From NCBI GenBank assembly GCA_010909165.1, contig VJWM01000119.1, forward strand, positions 682,001 to 746,000: DNA of 64,000 nucleotides, written 5' to 3'. The notes beneath the pieces were generated by a model. That model saw only the letters and a list, made by a program, of their open reading frames with translations, was not told where the DNA came from and ran no database searches. Position numbers and translations under genes: made by a program. The DNA is from Anthoceros angustus (Eukaryota > Streptophyta > Anthocerotopsida > Anthocerotales > Anthocerotaceae). Below are positions 11,224-20,632 of this stretch, piece by piece; position 1 is the stretch's first letter, and every line of letters begins with the position of its first letter.

Positions 11224-13524
11224 TCAATGTCGACCCCTACAACTGCAAGAACCACCTGCGAATCGGTGCACACGGTACCCATCCCTTACAACAATGTCTC
11301 TCTGTTCAACCCTTGACATGATCTCTGTGGAACTGTGGCAGTCACTGCACATGCGTAAATTCTTTGTTACCAACAGAGGTGTGCCACTAGGAGTGTTCAA
11401 GAGACCAAAAGCCAGAGCTAGCTTCTCAGCATGCCCGCAAAGCACATCTTCCTTTTCCTTCTCAGGTAGGGGCTTCAGCACCAACTTCGTGTGTGGTACG
11501 TGGCCCCCTTCTTGCTTCAGACGTGCGTTCATGCTCTCTACCTTGACAGCAATATCATCTCTGTTTTCTCCCACCACAAATGTATGTACCTGGTTCTTAA
11601 CCTCAATCCCCGCCACTGCAGGTTTCTTGTTAGCTCCTGCTAGCATTCTTTGTGTTTCAATCCTCTCTACATCGGTCCACATACCTGCATCTGCATACGC
11701 ATTAGCCATGAGCACATACGCAGATGCACCCTGAGGATCTAGTCTAACAAGACTTTCAAAACACCATGCTGCCCTCTCTATATCCCCATAATTTTTGCAG
11801 GCGGTCAGCATAGCCGTCAATGCCACAACATTGATTTGGCTATCAGATGATAATAGTATGTTCTCTGCCTCGTCTAAATGGCCTGCACGCCCAAGAAGAT
11901 CAATCATGCAATTCTTGTGCTCAACAGAAGGTTCGATGCCATGCTGTTCGACCATAGAATCAAAGTGCTTGCGACCCTCGCTCACCAGTCCCTCATGACT
12001 GCATGCTGCTAAGACGCAGGTCAAAGTAGTATCATCAGGCTGAATACCCGCCGCTAACATCTCCTCAAAACAAGAAAGTGCCTTGAGACCTTCATCACAG
12101 GCACCACACCCCGCAATAAGGGACGTCCATGTCACTACATTTTTTGTGGCCAAGCTGTCAAAAACCCGGCGTGCATCTTCCAGTTCACCACATTTTGCAT
12201 ACATGTCCACCAGACAGTTGCCCACAATTACTGCGTCTAGCATTCCTCTCTCGATGATCTGTGAGTGCAGCTGCCTGCCCTTCTGTAAAGCACCAGTGCT
12301 TCCACAGGCCTTCAGAAGGCAACCAAAAGTAATATGGTTACCCACAATCAGACCCTCCTGCTCCATTCTCCCATACAGAACGAGAGCCTCTTGGCCGAGC
12401 CCATGATTTGCATACCCAGCTATCAGGGACGTCCATGTGACCACATCCTTTGTGGCCAAGCTGTCAAAGACCTTGCGCGCATCGTCCAGTGCGCCACATT
12501 TTGCATACATGTCCACCAGGCAGTTGCCAATAAAAAAGTTTGGAGGAAGGCCACTGTGCGCTACATCACCGTGCACTATTCTGCCAGATTCCAAGTCCGC
12601 AGCAAATGCACAAGCTTGAAGGGCTGCTACATACACATGAGCATCCGCCTTCACACCTGAGCTACGCATCTCATGGTACAACTGAATGGCCTCATGAGCT
12701 CTCCCATGTTTAGCATGTGCGGAAATGATGGAAAACCACATGAATGCATCTGGTTTTCCCACCCTGGTGAACACATCCATGGCCTCCTGTAGCTTACCTC
12801 CAGATGCATACATGCGCAAGATATGGTTCCCCAAGTACGTATTAGACTCATAACCAAGTCTAACAGTGAGATCATGAACTCGACGCCCCACAACCAGATC
12901 CCTCTTAGCTGCACACAGTTTTAGCACAGTGTAAAACAGAGACAGAGAAATAGAACAGCCTGTCTGAGCCAGTGATTCCAGGGCTCCAACGGCCTCAGTA
13001 AGCCTCCCCCGGTGGCATAACGTGCTCACGGTCACAGCCGTTACGACACCCATTTCCCATCCTGCACGCCTGTCTGGCTCACGCTTAACGGGAGAGGTCG
13101 ACCTGGAAAGCGTGGCACCATGACCCATCTGCATATCCAAAGAAACCAGCTGCTCATCCACCCAAGCTGGCTTGAACATGTTGTTTAACCAGAGGACCTC
13201 GCCGGACCCCTTACGCCGGAAGTCAGGCGAACGGGAGCTCTGGTTGCCTCGCCTGTTATCCCACCACATGGCAGGGTCCAGAAAAAATTGTCGCCACAAG
13301 AGCTCCTGTTCCTGGCAACCATCATTGGAGGAAAATACTTCCCCAGCCATCCATTTGCTCGGAATTACAACTGGGTTCCTTGCACTGCTGCACCTGTAGG
13401 CTTGACTGTTTGCCAGCGATTGCATATCTAAGGTTCGGTTAGCGGGAGGTCGTCGTAGTAGAATCCCTGGAGACCCTACAATTTGTTGTGCCCACAATGG
13501 TTCCGTTTGCCACATTGTGGCCAT
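11224..13524 (-). CDS. Gene 3: intact PDF-PPR(PLS)-DYW:KP protein, 766 aa
   Basis: Uninterrupted 766-aa frame and the shortest intact member. The start at 13524 (MATMWQTEPLW) aligns with the family start. The PDF-like block lies at residues about 73-131 (FFLDPAMWWDNRR, SPDF, GEVLWL, KPAWV). Only three S1 motifs precede the P2-L2-S2 end, so the RNA footprint should be short. E1/E2 leads into DYW:KP with KPAVAGIEV, HAEKLALAFG (metal-binding His and catalytic Glu), CSDCH and final CSCRGRH. The terminal GRH is a variant of the usual GRP. The expected role is site-specific editing of an organellar transcript, with the KP variant suggesting U-to-C. It is head to head with gene 4 across 294 bp. Confidence 0.93.
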   Translation of the reverse strand: MATMWQTEPLWAQQIVGSPGILLRRPPANRTLDMQSLANSQAYRCSSARNPVVIPSKWMAGEVFSSNDGCQEQELLWRQFFLDPAMWWDNRRGNQSSRSPDFRRKGSGEVLWLNNMFKPAWVDEQLVSLDMQMGHGATLSRSTSPVKREPDRRAGWEMGVVTAVTVSTLCHRGRLTEAVGALESLAQTGCSISLSLFYTVLKLCAAKRDLVVGRRVHDLTVRLGYESNTYLGNHILRMYASGGKLQEAMDVFTRVGKPDAFMWFSIISAHAKHGRAHEAIQLYHEMRSSGVKADAHVYVAALQACAFAADLESGRIVHGDVAHSGLPPNFFIGNCLVDMYAKCGALDDARKVFDSLATKDVVTWTSLIAGYANHGLGQEALVLYGRMEQEGLIVGNHITFGCLLKACGSTGALQKGRQLHSQIIERGMLDAVIVGNCLVDMYAKCGELEDARRVFDSLATKNVVTWTSLIAGCGACDEGLKALSCFEEMLAAGIQPDDTTLTCVLAACSHEGLVSEGRKHFDSMVEQHGIEPSVEHKNCMIDLLGRAGHLDEAENILLSSDSQINVVALTAMLTACKNYGDIERAAWCFESLVRLDPQGASAYVLMANAYADAGMWTDVERIETQRMLAGANKKPAVAGIEVKNQVHTFVVGENRDDIAVKVESMNARLKQEGGHVPHTKLVLKPLPEKEKEDVLCGHAEKLALAFGLLNTPSGTPLLVTKNLRMCSDCHSSTEIMSRVEQRDIVVRDGYRVHRFAGGSCSCRGRH

Positions 13525-13818
13525 CTTTCAGGCCGTCTTTCGATTACCAGACGCACACCAAGCTATGCCGGCGCCGCCAGGACGCCTAGGTACCGTGCAT
13601 GTCTTGAACACACGACCTGTGTAGCAAGGGAAGTGCTGGCTGCTGGCCGCTACACCAAAACAAAAACGAAACAGAGATATACTTCTAACGTGCTCGATAG
13701 ATACACTAAAGACGATCCCGGCAAAGACGATATGTGCATTTTTGTTTTGGACCATGTTGGCAGTCCCGGCCCACAGAGTTTGTTCTGCGTCTCATCTCTC
13801 GAAAGCAGTGCAAGTAAG
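13525..13818. promoter_or_regulatory. Short shared upstream region of genes 3 and 4
   Basis: Only 294 bp separate the start codons of two divergent paralogues, so a bidirectional promoter is likely. The frame of gene 4 stays open through the whole interval back to 13483, so an N-terminal extension of gene 4 cannot be excluded from sequence alone. I see no defensible TATA box. Confidence 0.45.
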
Positions 13819-16800
13819 ATGGCCAGAGGATGCCAATCGGATCCATTGTGGGCACAACAATGTGGTGGGTGTTCAGGGATTCTACGAGGTTCTCCCGCTC
13901 ACGTCACCTTAGACAGTCTGCAGCTTGCAAACAACCAAGCCTCCAGGTGCAGCAGCAGCAGTGTGAGGAACCAAGCAGTTTTGAGAAAATGGTTGGCTGG
14001 GAAAGGACGTTTCGGCGATGGTCGTTGCCAGGACAAGGAGCTTTTGAGGCGCAATTTTTTTCTGGACTCGGCCATGCAGTGGGATAAGAGCCGAGGTACG
14101 AAGAGCTCCCGTTCGTCTGACTTCCGGGCGAAGAAGGAGACCGGGGAGGTCCTCTGGTTGAACAGGTTGTTCGAGCCAGCTTGGGTGGATGAGGAACTCG
14201 TTCCTCTGGAAATGCAGATGGGTCATGGCGCCTCCTTTTCCAAGTCGAGCTCTCCGGGGAAGCCTGAGCGTGGCAGGCGTGCAGGATCCGCGATGGGCGT
14301 CCTGACCGCTGGAACCGTGAGCTCGTTATGTGAGCAGGGTCAGCTTACTGAGGCCGTTCGGGCCCTGGAGTATCTGGCGCTGACTGACTGTCCTATTCCT
14401 CACTCTCTCTTTTACGCTGTGCTGAAACTGTGTGCAAATAAGAAGGATCTGATCAGGGGGCGACGAGTTCATGATCTCACTGTCAAACTTGGGTACGAGT
14501 CTAGTACATTCCTGGGGAACCATATCTTGCGCATGTATGCATGTGCAGGTAGGCTGCAGGAGGCTATGGATGTGTTCACCAGGGTGGGAAAACCAGATGC
14601 CTTCATGTGGTCTTCCATAATCTCCGCACATTCTAAACACGGGAAACCTAAGGAGGCCATTCAGCTGTACCATGAGATGCGTCGCTCGGGTGTGAAGGCG
14701 AATGCTCAAGTGTATGTAGCAGCCCTTCAAGCTTGTGCGTTTGCTGCGGACCTGGAATCTGGGAGAAATGTGCATTGTGATGTGTTGCACAGTGGCAGCC
14801 CCCCTAACTTGTTTGTTGGCAACTGCCTGGTGGACATGTATGCAAAATGTGGCGAACTGAAAGATGCACGCAAGATTTTTGACAGTATGGTGACCAAGGA
14901 TGTTGTGACATGGACGTCCCTGATAGCTGGGTATGCAAATCATGGGCTCGGCCGAGAGGCGCTTGTTGTGTATGGACATATGGAGCAGGAGGGCCTGATT
15001 GTGGCAGACCATATTACTTTGGTATGCCTTTTGAAAGCCTGTGCAAGCGCTGGTGACTTACTGAAGGGCAAGCAGCTGCACTGCCAGATTGTGGAAAGAG
15101 GACTCCTCTATAACACACTTGTGGGCAACTGCCTGGTGGACATGTATGCGAAATGTGGTGAACTGAAGAAAGCACGGCAGGTGTTTGAGAGCTTGCCCAC
15201 AAAGGATGTGGTGACATGGACGTCCCTAATTGCTGGGTATGCAGAGCAAGGTCTCGGTCAAGAGGCACTTATTTTGTATGGACTTATGGAGGAGGAGGCT
15301 CTGATTGTGGGTAACCATGTTACTTTCGCTTGCCTTCTTAAGGCCTGTGCAAGTGCAGGTGCCTTACAGACGGGCAGGCAGCTGCACTCTCAGATTGTGG
15401 AGAGGGGAGTAGATAACATACTTGTGGGCACTTGCCTGGTGGACATGTATGCTAAGTGTGGTGAACTGGAAGATGCACGCTGGGTTTTTGACGGCTTGGC
15501 CACCAAAAATGTGGTGACATGGAATGCCCTGATTGTTGGGTATGCAAATCATGGGCTGGGTCAAGAGGCGCTTGTTCTATATGGACAGATGGAACAGGAG
15601 GGACTGATTGTTGGGGATGAGGTTACTTTTGCTTCCCTTCTGAAGGCATGTGCTAGCGCTGGTGCCTTACAGAAGGGCAGGCAGCTGCACTCACAGATTG
15701 TGGAAAGAGGACTGTTAGATAACATACTTGTGGGCAACTGCCTGGTAGACATGTATTCGAAATGTGGTGAACTACAAGATGCACGCAGGGTCTTTGACAG
15801 CTTGGTGACAAAGGATGTGGTGACGTGGACAGCCTTGATTTCTGGGTATTCAAATTATGGGCTCGGCCAAGAGGCACTTGTTCTCTATGGACTAATGGTT
15901 CAGCAGGGCCTTATTGTGGGTAACCATGTCACTTTTGCTTGCCTTCTGAAGGCCTGTGCAAGCACTGGTGCCTTACAAGAGGGCCGGCAGCTGCACTCGC
16001 AGATTGTTGATAGAGGATTGCTAGATAACACACTTGTCGGAACTGGCCTTGTCAACATGTATGCAAAGTGTGGTGAACTGGAAGATGCACGCCATGTTTT
16101 TGACAGCTTGACCACAAAGGATGTGATGACATGGACGGCTCTGATTGCTGGGTATGCACAGCAAGGTCTTGGTCAAGATGCACTTGTTCTGTATGGACTA
16201 ATGGAGCAAGAGGGCCTGATTGTAGCTGACCATGTTACATTTGCTTCCCTTCTTAAGGCTTGTACAAGCGCTGGTGCCCTACAGAAGGGCAGGCAGCTGC
16301 ACTCACAGATTGTGGAAAGAGGGGAGCTAGATAATGTGTTGGGCAACTGCCTGGTGGACATGTATGCAAAATGTGGCGACCTGGAAGCTGCACGGGGTGT
16401 TTTTGACACCTTGCCCACAAAGGATGTGGTGACATGGAATTCCTTGATAGCTGGATATGGTACTTGTGATGAAGGTCACAACGCACTAGCTTGTTTTGAG
16501 GACATGTTAGTCTCCGGTATTCAGCCTGATGATGCTACTTTTACTTGCCTTTTAGCAGCATGCAGTCATGGGGGACTTGTGAAAGAGGGTCGCAAGCACT
16601 TTGATTCCATGGTTGAACTTCATGGCGTCCATCCCAGAATTGAGCATTACAATTGCATGATAGATCTTCTCGGGCGTGCAGGCCATTTAGATGACGCAGA
16701 GAACATGCTATTTTCATTTGAGGGCCCAAGCAATGTTGTGGGGTTGATGTCTTTGCTGAATGCCTGCAAAAGTCACGGGGATATAGAGCGGGCAACGCGG

Positions 16801-17340
16801 TGTTTTGAAAATCTCATTACACTGGAGCCCCAGCGCGCATCTGCCTATGTGCTAATGGCCAATGTCTATGCAGATGCAGGTAGGTGGACTGATGTAGAGA
16901 GGATTGAGACGAGGAGATTGGTTGCAGGAGCTAACAAGAAACCTGCAGTGGCCGGCATTGAGGTGAAGAAGAAGGTACATACGTTTGTGGTGGGCGAAAA
17001 CAGAGATGATATTGCACTTAAGGTAGATAGCATGAATGCACGCCTGAAGCAGGAAGGGGGCCACAGACCACACACAAGGTTGGTGTTGAAGCCCCTGTCT
17101 GAGAAGGAGAAGGAAGATGTTCTTTGCGGGCATGCGGAGAAGCTAGCTCTGGCGTTTGGTCTCTTGAACACACCGAGTGGGTCACCCTTGTTGGTGACAA
17201 AGAATCTACGAATGTGCAGTGATTGCCACAGTTCCACGGAGATCATGTCACGGGTTGAAAGTAGAGAGATTGTTGTAAGGGATGGGTATCGTGTGCATCG
17301 ATTTGCAGCTGGTTGTTGCAGTTGTAAGGGTCGACCGTGA
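13819..17340 (+). CDS. Gene 4: intact PDF-PPR(PLS)-DYW:KP protein, 1,173 aa
   Basis: Uninterrupted. I chose the Met at 13819 (MARGCQSDPLW) because it aligns with the starts of the paralogues; the frame is open 112 codons further upstream. The PDF-like block (about 73-131) is partly eroded: WW is QW, NRR is KSR and SPDF is SSDF, while GEVLWL and PAWV are kept. Seven S1 motifs alternate with P1 and L1 (36+35+31 residues per triplet), then P2-L2-S2, E1/E2 and DYW:KP (KPAVAGIEV, HAEKLALAFG, CSDCH, CSCKGRP). Two L/S motifs are one residue short (ERGVDN, VLGNC), from in-frame 3-nt losses. The varied residues at motif positions 5 and last imply a specific RNA target. Candidate U-to-C editing factor. 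Confidence 0.94.
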   Translation: MARGCQSDPLWAQQCGGCSGILRGSPAHVTLDSLQLANNQASRCSSSSVRNQAVLRKWLAGKGRFGDGRCQDKELLRRNFFLDSAMQWDKSRGTKSSRSSDFRAKKETGEVLWLNRLFEPAWVDEELVPLEMQMGHGASFSKSSSPGKPERGRRAGSAMGVLTAGTVSSLCEQGQLTEAVRALEYLALTDCPIPHSLFYAVLKLCANKKDLIRGRRVHDLTVKLGYESSTFLGNHILRMYACAGRLQEAMDVFTRVGKPDAFMWSSIISAHSKHGKPKEAIQLYHEMRRSGVKANAQVYVAALQACAFAADLESGRNVHCDVLHSGSPPNLFVGNCLVDMYAKCGELKDARKIFDSMVTKDVVTWTSLIAGYANHGLGREALVVYGHMEQEGLIVADHITLVCLLKACASAGDLLKGKQLHCQIVERGLLYNTLVGNCLVDMYAKCGELKKARQVFESLPTKDVVTWTSLIAGYAEQGLGQEALILYGLMEEEALIVGNHVTFACLLKACASAGALQTGRQLHSQIVERGVDNILVGTCLVDMYAKCGELEDARWVFDGLATKNVVTWNALIVGYANHGLGQEALVLYGQMEQEGLIVGDEVTFASLLKACASAGALQKGRQLHSQIVERGLLDNILVGNCLVDMYSKCGELQDARRVFDSLVTKDVVTWTALISGYSNYGLGQEALVLYGLMVQQGLIVGNHVTFACLLKACASTGALQEGRQLHSQIVDRGLLDNTLVGTGLVNMYAKCGELEDARHVFDSLTTKDVMTWTALIAGYAQQGLGQDALVLYGLMEQEGLIVADHVTFASLLKACTSAGALQKGRQLHSQIVERGELDNVLGNCLVDMYAKCGDLEAARGVFDTLPTKDVVTWNSLIAGYGTCDEGHNALACFEDMLVSGIQPDDATFTCLLAACSHGGLVKEGRKHFDSMVELHGVHPRIEHYNCMIDLLGRAGHLDDAENMLFSFEGPSNVVGLMSLLNACKSHGDIERATRCFENLITLEPQRASAYVLMANVYADAGRWTDVERIETRRLVAGANKKPAVAGIEVKKKVHTFVVGENRDDIALKVDSMNARLKQEGGHRPHTRLVLKPLSEKEKEDVLCGHAEKLALAFGLLNTPSGSPLLVTKNLRMCSDCHSSTEIMSRVESREIVVRDGYRVHRFAAGCCSCKGRP

Positions 17341-18283
17341 GAATGGAGATCTAGCCAGTGCCCAGCAGGCTTGCATCTGAGAGTTGCGGGAAGTATCTGC
17401 AGTTGGTTCCGATAGGAGGTGGTGGACAGGGAGCCCCCAAGCATATGATATGAACTTGTGCACTTGTCCCGGAACCATGTTTCTTGGCAATGCTGTTGCA
17501 TGGGTTTATTGTATGGGTATTGCTCGGGCCGGACAAGAGAAGGTCTGTTTGAAGATGGGTTAGCAAGATGGTAGGAGGATGGCACGCAATGGACATAGTT
17601 GGTGTCTAGGCCTCCTGAGGATGGTCAGAACTTCTTCGAAGCTGGATGTGGGAGGTTTTGGAGGGAGGACAATTCAGGCTACTACGACATCGATGGATTG
17701 CCGGTGCAGAGAGTGCCTGCATGATAGGAGGTTTGGAGGGAGAACATGTCAGGCTGCAGGTACAGGGGGTCCCTCAAAGGAAACCAAGCAGTGTTGGGGA
17801 CAGCAAACGAGTTACTAGCCGCCAAGCAGACAGTAGGTAGCAGTATGCAAGACTCAACACACGGTTGCACCTTGCAATCATGGCGAGATGAGCAATGGAG
17901 ATCTAAGGAAATGGGAGGAGCCCAGCTCTGAACGTCAGCCAAGGTATAACAGAGCTCGGGCTTTTGGCCTTCAGCGATACTTTCCAAACTTTGGAGCATC
18001 ATCACTACACCACGACACAACGTATACTCTGTACTCTGGTCATCAGCGATGGTCTACTCATCCTGCCCCAATCTTCTGCTTCTGTCAACCTTCTTCCTTT
18101 CAGAGACTATCATACCTAAGTATCCTGACTGGTCAGGGCATCCATCTAAATCGGGCAAGGTCTCGAAAGGGCAGCATCCACGTTGCAGCGACAGCAAGAC
18201 CCTGTCCTTTTTCAACTGGCAGGGTGCTTTCAATCAGCGGTCGTTGCCATCGCTGAACCGTCCCTGCTGACGGTCGTGTGGTC
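17341..18283. other. Intergenic, no gene
   Basis: This is the 3' flank of gene 4 followed by sequence with no domain I recognise. The large inverted repeat begins near 18130, so the last 150 bp recur in reverse near 59.2-59.35 kb. Confidence 0.5.
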
Positions 18284-18730
18284 GCGCGCAATGCCTACAC
18301 ATGTGGCCAGCAAATTGGTGGATGTACAGGGAATTTACAAGAAGCTCCCGCTCACCTGGCCTTAGGGAGTCAGACCGTGGCAAACAAGCAAGCCTCCAGA
18401 TGCTACAATGTAACGTACTAAGCACTTCCGAGAACATGGGTAGCTGAGGAAAGGTTTTGCAGCGATGGTGGTCGCCAGGAGCAGAGGCAGCAGCAGAAGG
18501 AGCTCTTGCGGCGACAATTTTTTCAGGATCTTGCCGTGTAGTGGGATCAAACACTGACCACACGACAGTCTCTTGAACACTCCTGTGACACCTCTGGTGG
18601 TAAAGAACGACGTACGCATGTGCAGTGACTACCACAGTTCCACGGACAGTCATTGAAGGTAACAGAATGGGACATTGTGGTAAGGAATGGGTACCGTGTG
18701 GACGATTTGCACTTGGTGTAAGGGTAGAAT
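18284..18730 (+). pseudogene. PDF-to-DYW remnant lacking all PPR motifs
   Basis: The first part (about 18300-18560) is a decayed family 5' end: exon sequence preceding the PDF motif, then GCGACAATTTTTTCAGGATC and a WWD-like block read as TAGTGGGATC with a stop. At about 18570 it passes straight into a decayed DYW domain (TCTTGAACACTCC onward, then a CSDCH-like block and a degraded C terminus). The whole PPR tract is missing. It is non-functional. The copy in the right arm has a well-conserved DYW segment instead. Confidence 0.75.
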
Positions 18731-18904
18731 GAAGAAACAGCGCTGAGGTCAGTCCCAGCAGGAGGGGGAAGACTCAATTACACTGTCCCAGTAATAATTA
18801 ATCAATAATTATTGGAACAGGATGGGCTTAGTCTCCCCTCCCCCAGCCAACAAGCGGTGGCTCAGTCCAGTGACTTTTAACCGTGGGCCTCTTGGAACAG
18901 TCTA

Positions 18905-20425
18905 AGCCTTTGGCACTAATAATCTATATATCAGGCAATAAGATACCCCACGTTCATTGCGAATCTAGTCTAATCAAAATTACTTAGTTATCTACTTTGA
19001 ATATCTTACATTCCAAAATTCTCTACATATATATATATGCTCGATTGGCAAACAATGCCGGGCTAACATCCCATCGGCAAACATGCCGGGCGAACATCCT
19101 GGCCGAGGTACGAGACTACCCACTAGAAATTCACACCCTGAAAGAAGTAATCAACTTCATAAACAAGGTCATGAGACAGGAGCACGATAGGCTATCAAAT
19201 CTAGCTCTCAGGCTTTCCGGACAAACATGCTTGCTTAAGCAAAGAGGCTGGGCTCACGACATGGAACCTGGCTCTAGAGATCGGCTCTACCAACAAAGGA
19301 CACCACCATTGTCACCCTGACCAGATTCAGCAAGCATACCTTTGAGATCGGATCTACCAACAAAGGACACCGCCATTGTCACCCTGACCAGATTCAGCAA
19401 GTACCTTTGAGATCGGATCTACCAACAAAGGACACCGCCATTGTCACCCTGACCAGATTCAGCAAGCATACCTTTGAGATCGGATCTACCAACAAAGGAC
19501 ACCGCCATTGTCACCGACTGATTCAAGAAGCATACCTTTGAAAACTACGGGCTAATCGCGACTGGACATTGTGCACTATGCCCTTCACATCAACCAGGGA
19601 GAAGATGAATAGTAGAGATATATACTTGCACATGAACATGCCCACGATGATGGTGCGACAGCTCGCCACATTCAGGATAAGGTAGTCACAACTAGTGGTT
19701 CACTAGTTATTACATGACGAGGATTCCTACCACACAGGGAAAGGCTATGCTAGGGCTGCATCATAATGGACATTGACGACCAAGCCCACTTCCTATTCTT
19801 CTGCCAGCATCATCAGAAGCAAAGAAGCTCACACAATGCTATTTGAGACAGTCCGCAACATCCAAGACATGAGCAGAGTCCACTGGAGATTCTTGGGAGC
19901 TTCTTCCTCCTTCTTGAGATCCTTGGGTACCCAATACTACAATCTTGTTTCATAGAAGCTATGACGATCTTATGAAACCTATAGTATATCCTTGAGGATC
20001 GACACACTAGGTTAATCTAATTGTTTGTTTAAAGGTACTTTGTAAATCGTCCCAGTTTTCTAGACGCGCCGGCCTCCCTTGTGTGAGGTCTTCCGAGATC
20101 ACCCTTTGATACTAATAGTAAAATTTAAGGAGCAGCTTTTAGTCCTTGGTCTTTCGCTTTGCTTCATGCAACTTAGGAGTTTCTCTGGTGCTTGGTCCTT
20201 GGATTTCCAATTTATAAAAAAATAATTTATTCATTCTCTTAAACGTTTTTTTGTTTCTCTACATGGCTATACTTTAGGTAAGCTTTTGGAACTAATATCA
20301 CACAATAAAATACCTCACATTCATTGCGAATTAGTCGAATCAAAATTACTTAGTTATCTATTTTGAATATCTTACTCTTCTAAAATTCTCTGTACATCCA
20401 TATGCTCAATTGGGAACACAAACAA
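18905..20425. repeat. About 150-bp direct repeats flanking 1.2 kb
   Basis: The segment 18912-19050 (ACTAATAATC... CATTCATTGCGAAT-type ... AAAATTCTCT...ATATGCTC) recurs in direct orientation at 20283-20415 with moderate divergence. Between them lie a 67-bp minisatellite and non-coding sequence. The arrangement resembles the terminal repeats of a small non-autonomous LTR element, but no primer-binding site or target duplication could be confirmed. An inverted copy occupies about 57046-58520. Confidence 0.6.
19277..19543. repeat. 67-bp minisatellite, about four copies
   Basis: Units begin GAGATCGG at 19277, 19344, 19409 and 19476, each containing ACCAACAAAGGACACC and TTGTCACC. Periods are 67, 65 and 67 bp. 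There are no unique spacers, so this is not a CRISPR-like array. Confidence 0.9.
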
Positions 20426-20632
20426 CGGGGTGCAGGAAGTAGATCCACCTAAAAAACGAGGCTGCTGTCCTACAGGCACTTGGTGTATCATGCCAGGAGA
20501 CAAGGAGTACAGCACTTGCTTACACACGGCGCTTGCTATAAGGGTGCTATGGTGGTGCACAGTACTTCGGCGTCCTGCCACGGCCTACATAGTCCATTGT
20601 GGTCCTCGTCCTCCGAAAGAGGAGCCTGCAGG

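Noticed and set aside
18997-19320. 107-aa frame in the minisatellite region
   Set aside because: It runs into the 67-bp repeat, has no domain, and is not kept as a frame in the inverted copy.
19277-19543. Regularly spaced repeat resembling a CRISPR array
   Set aside because: The repeats abut with no unique spacers, and this is a plant genome.
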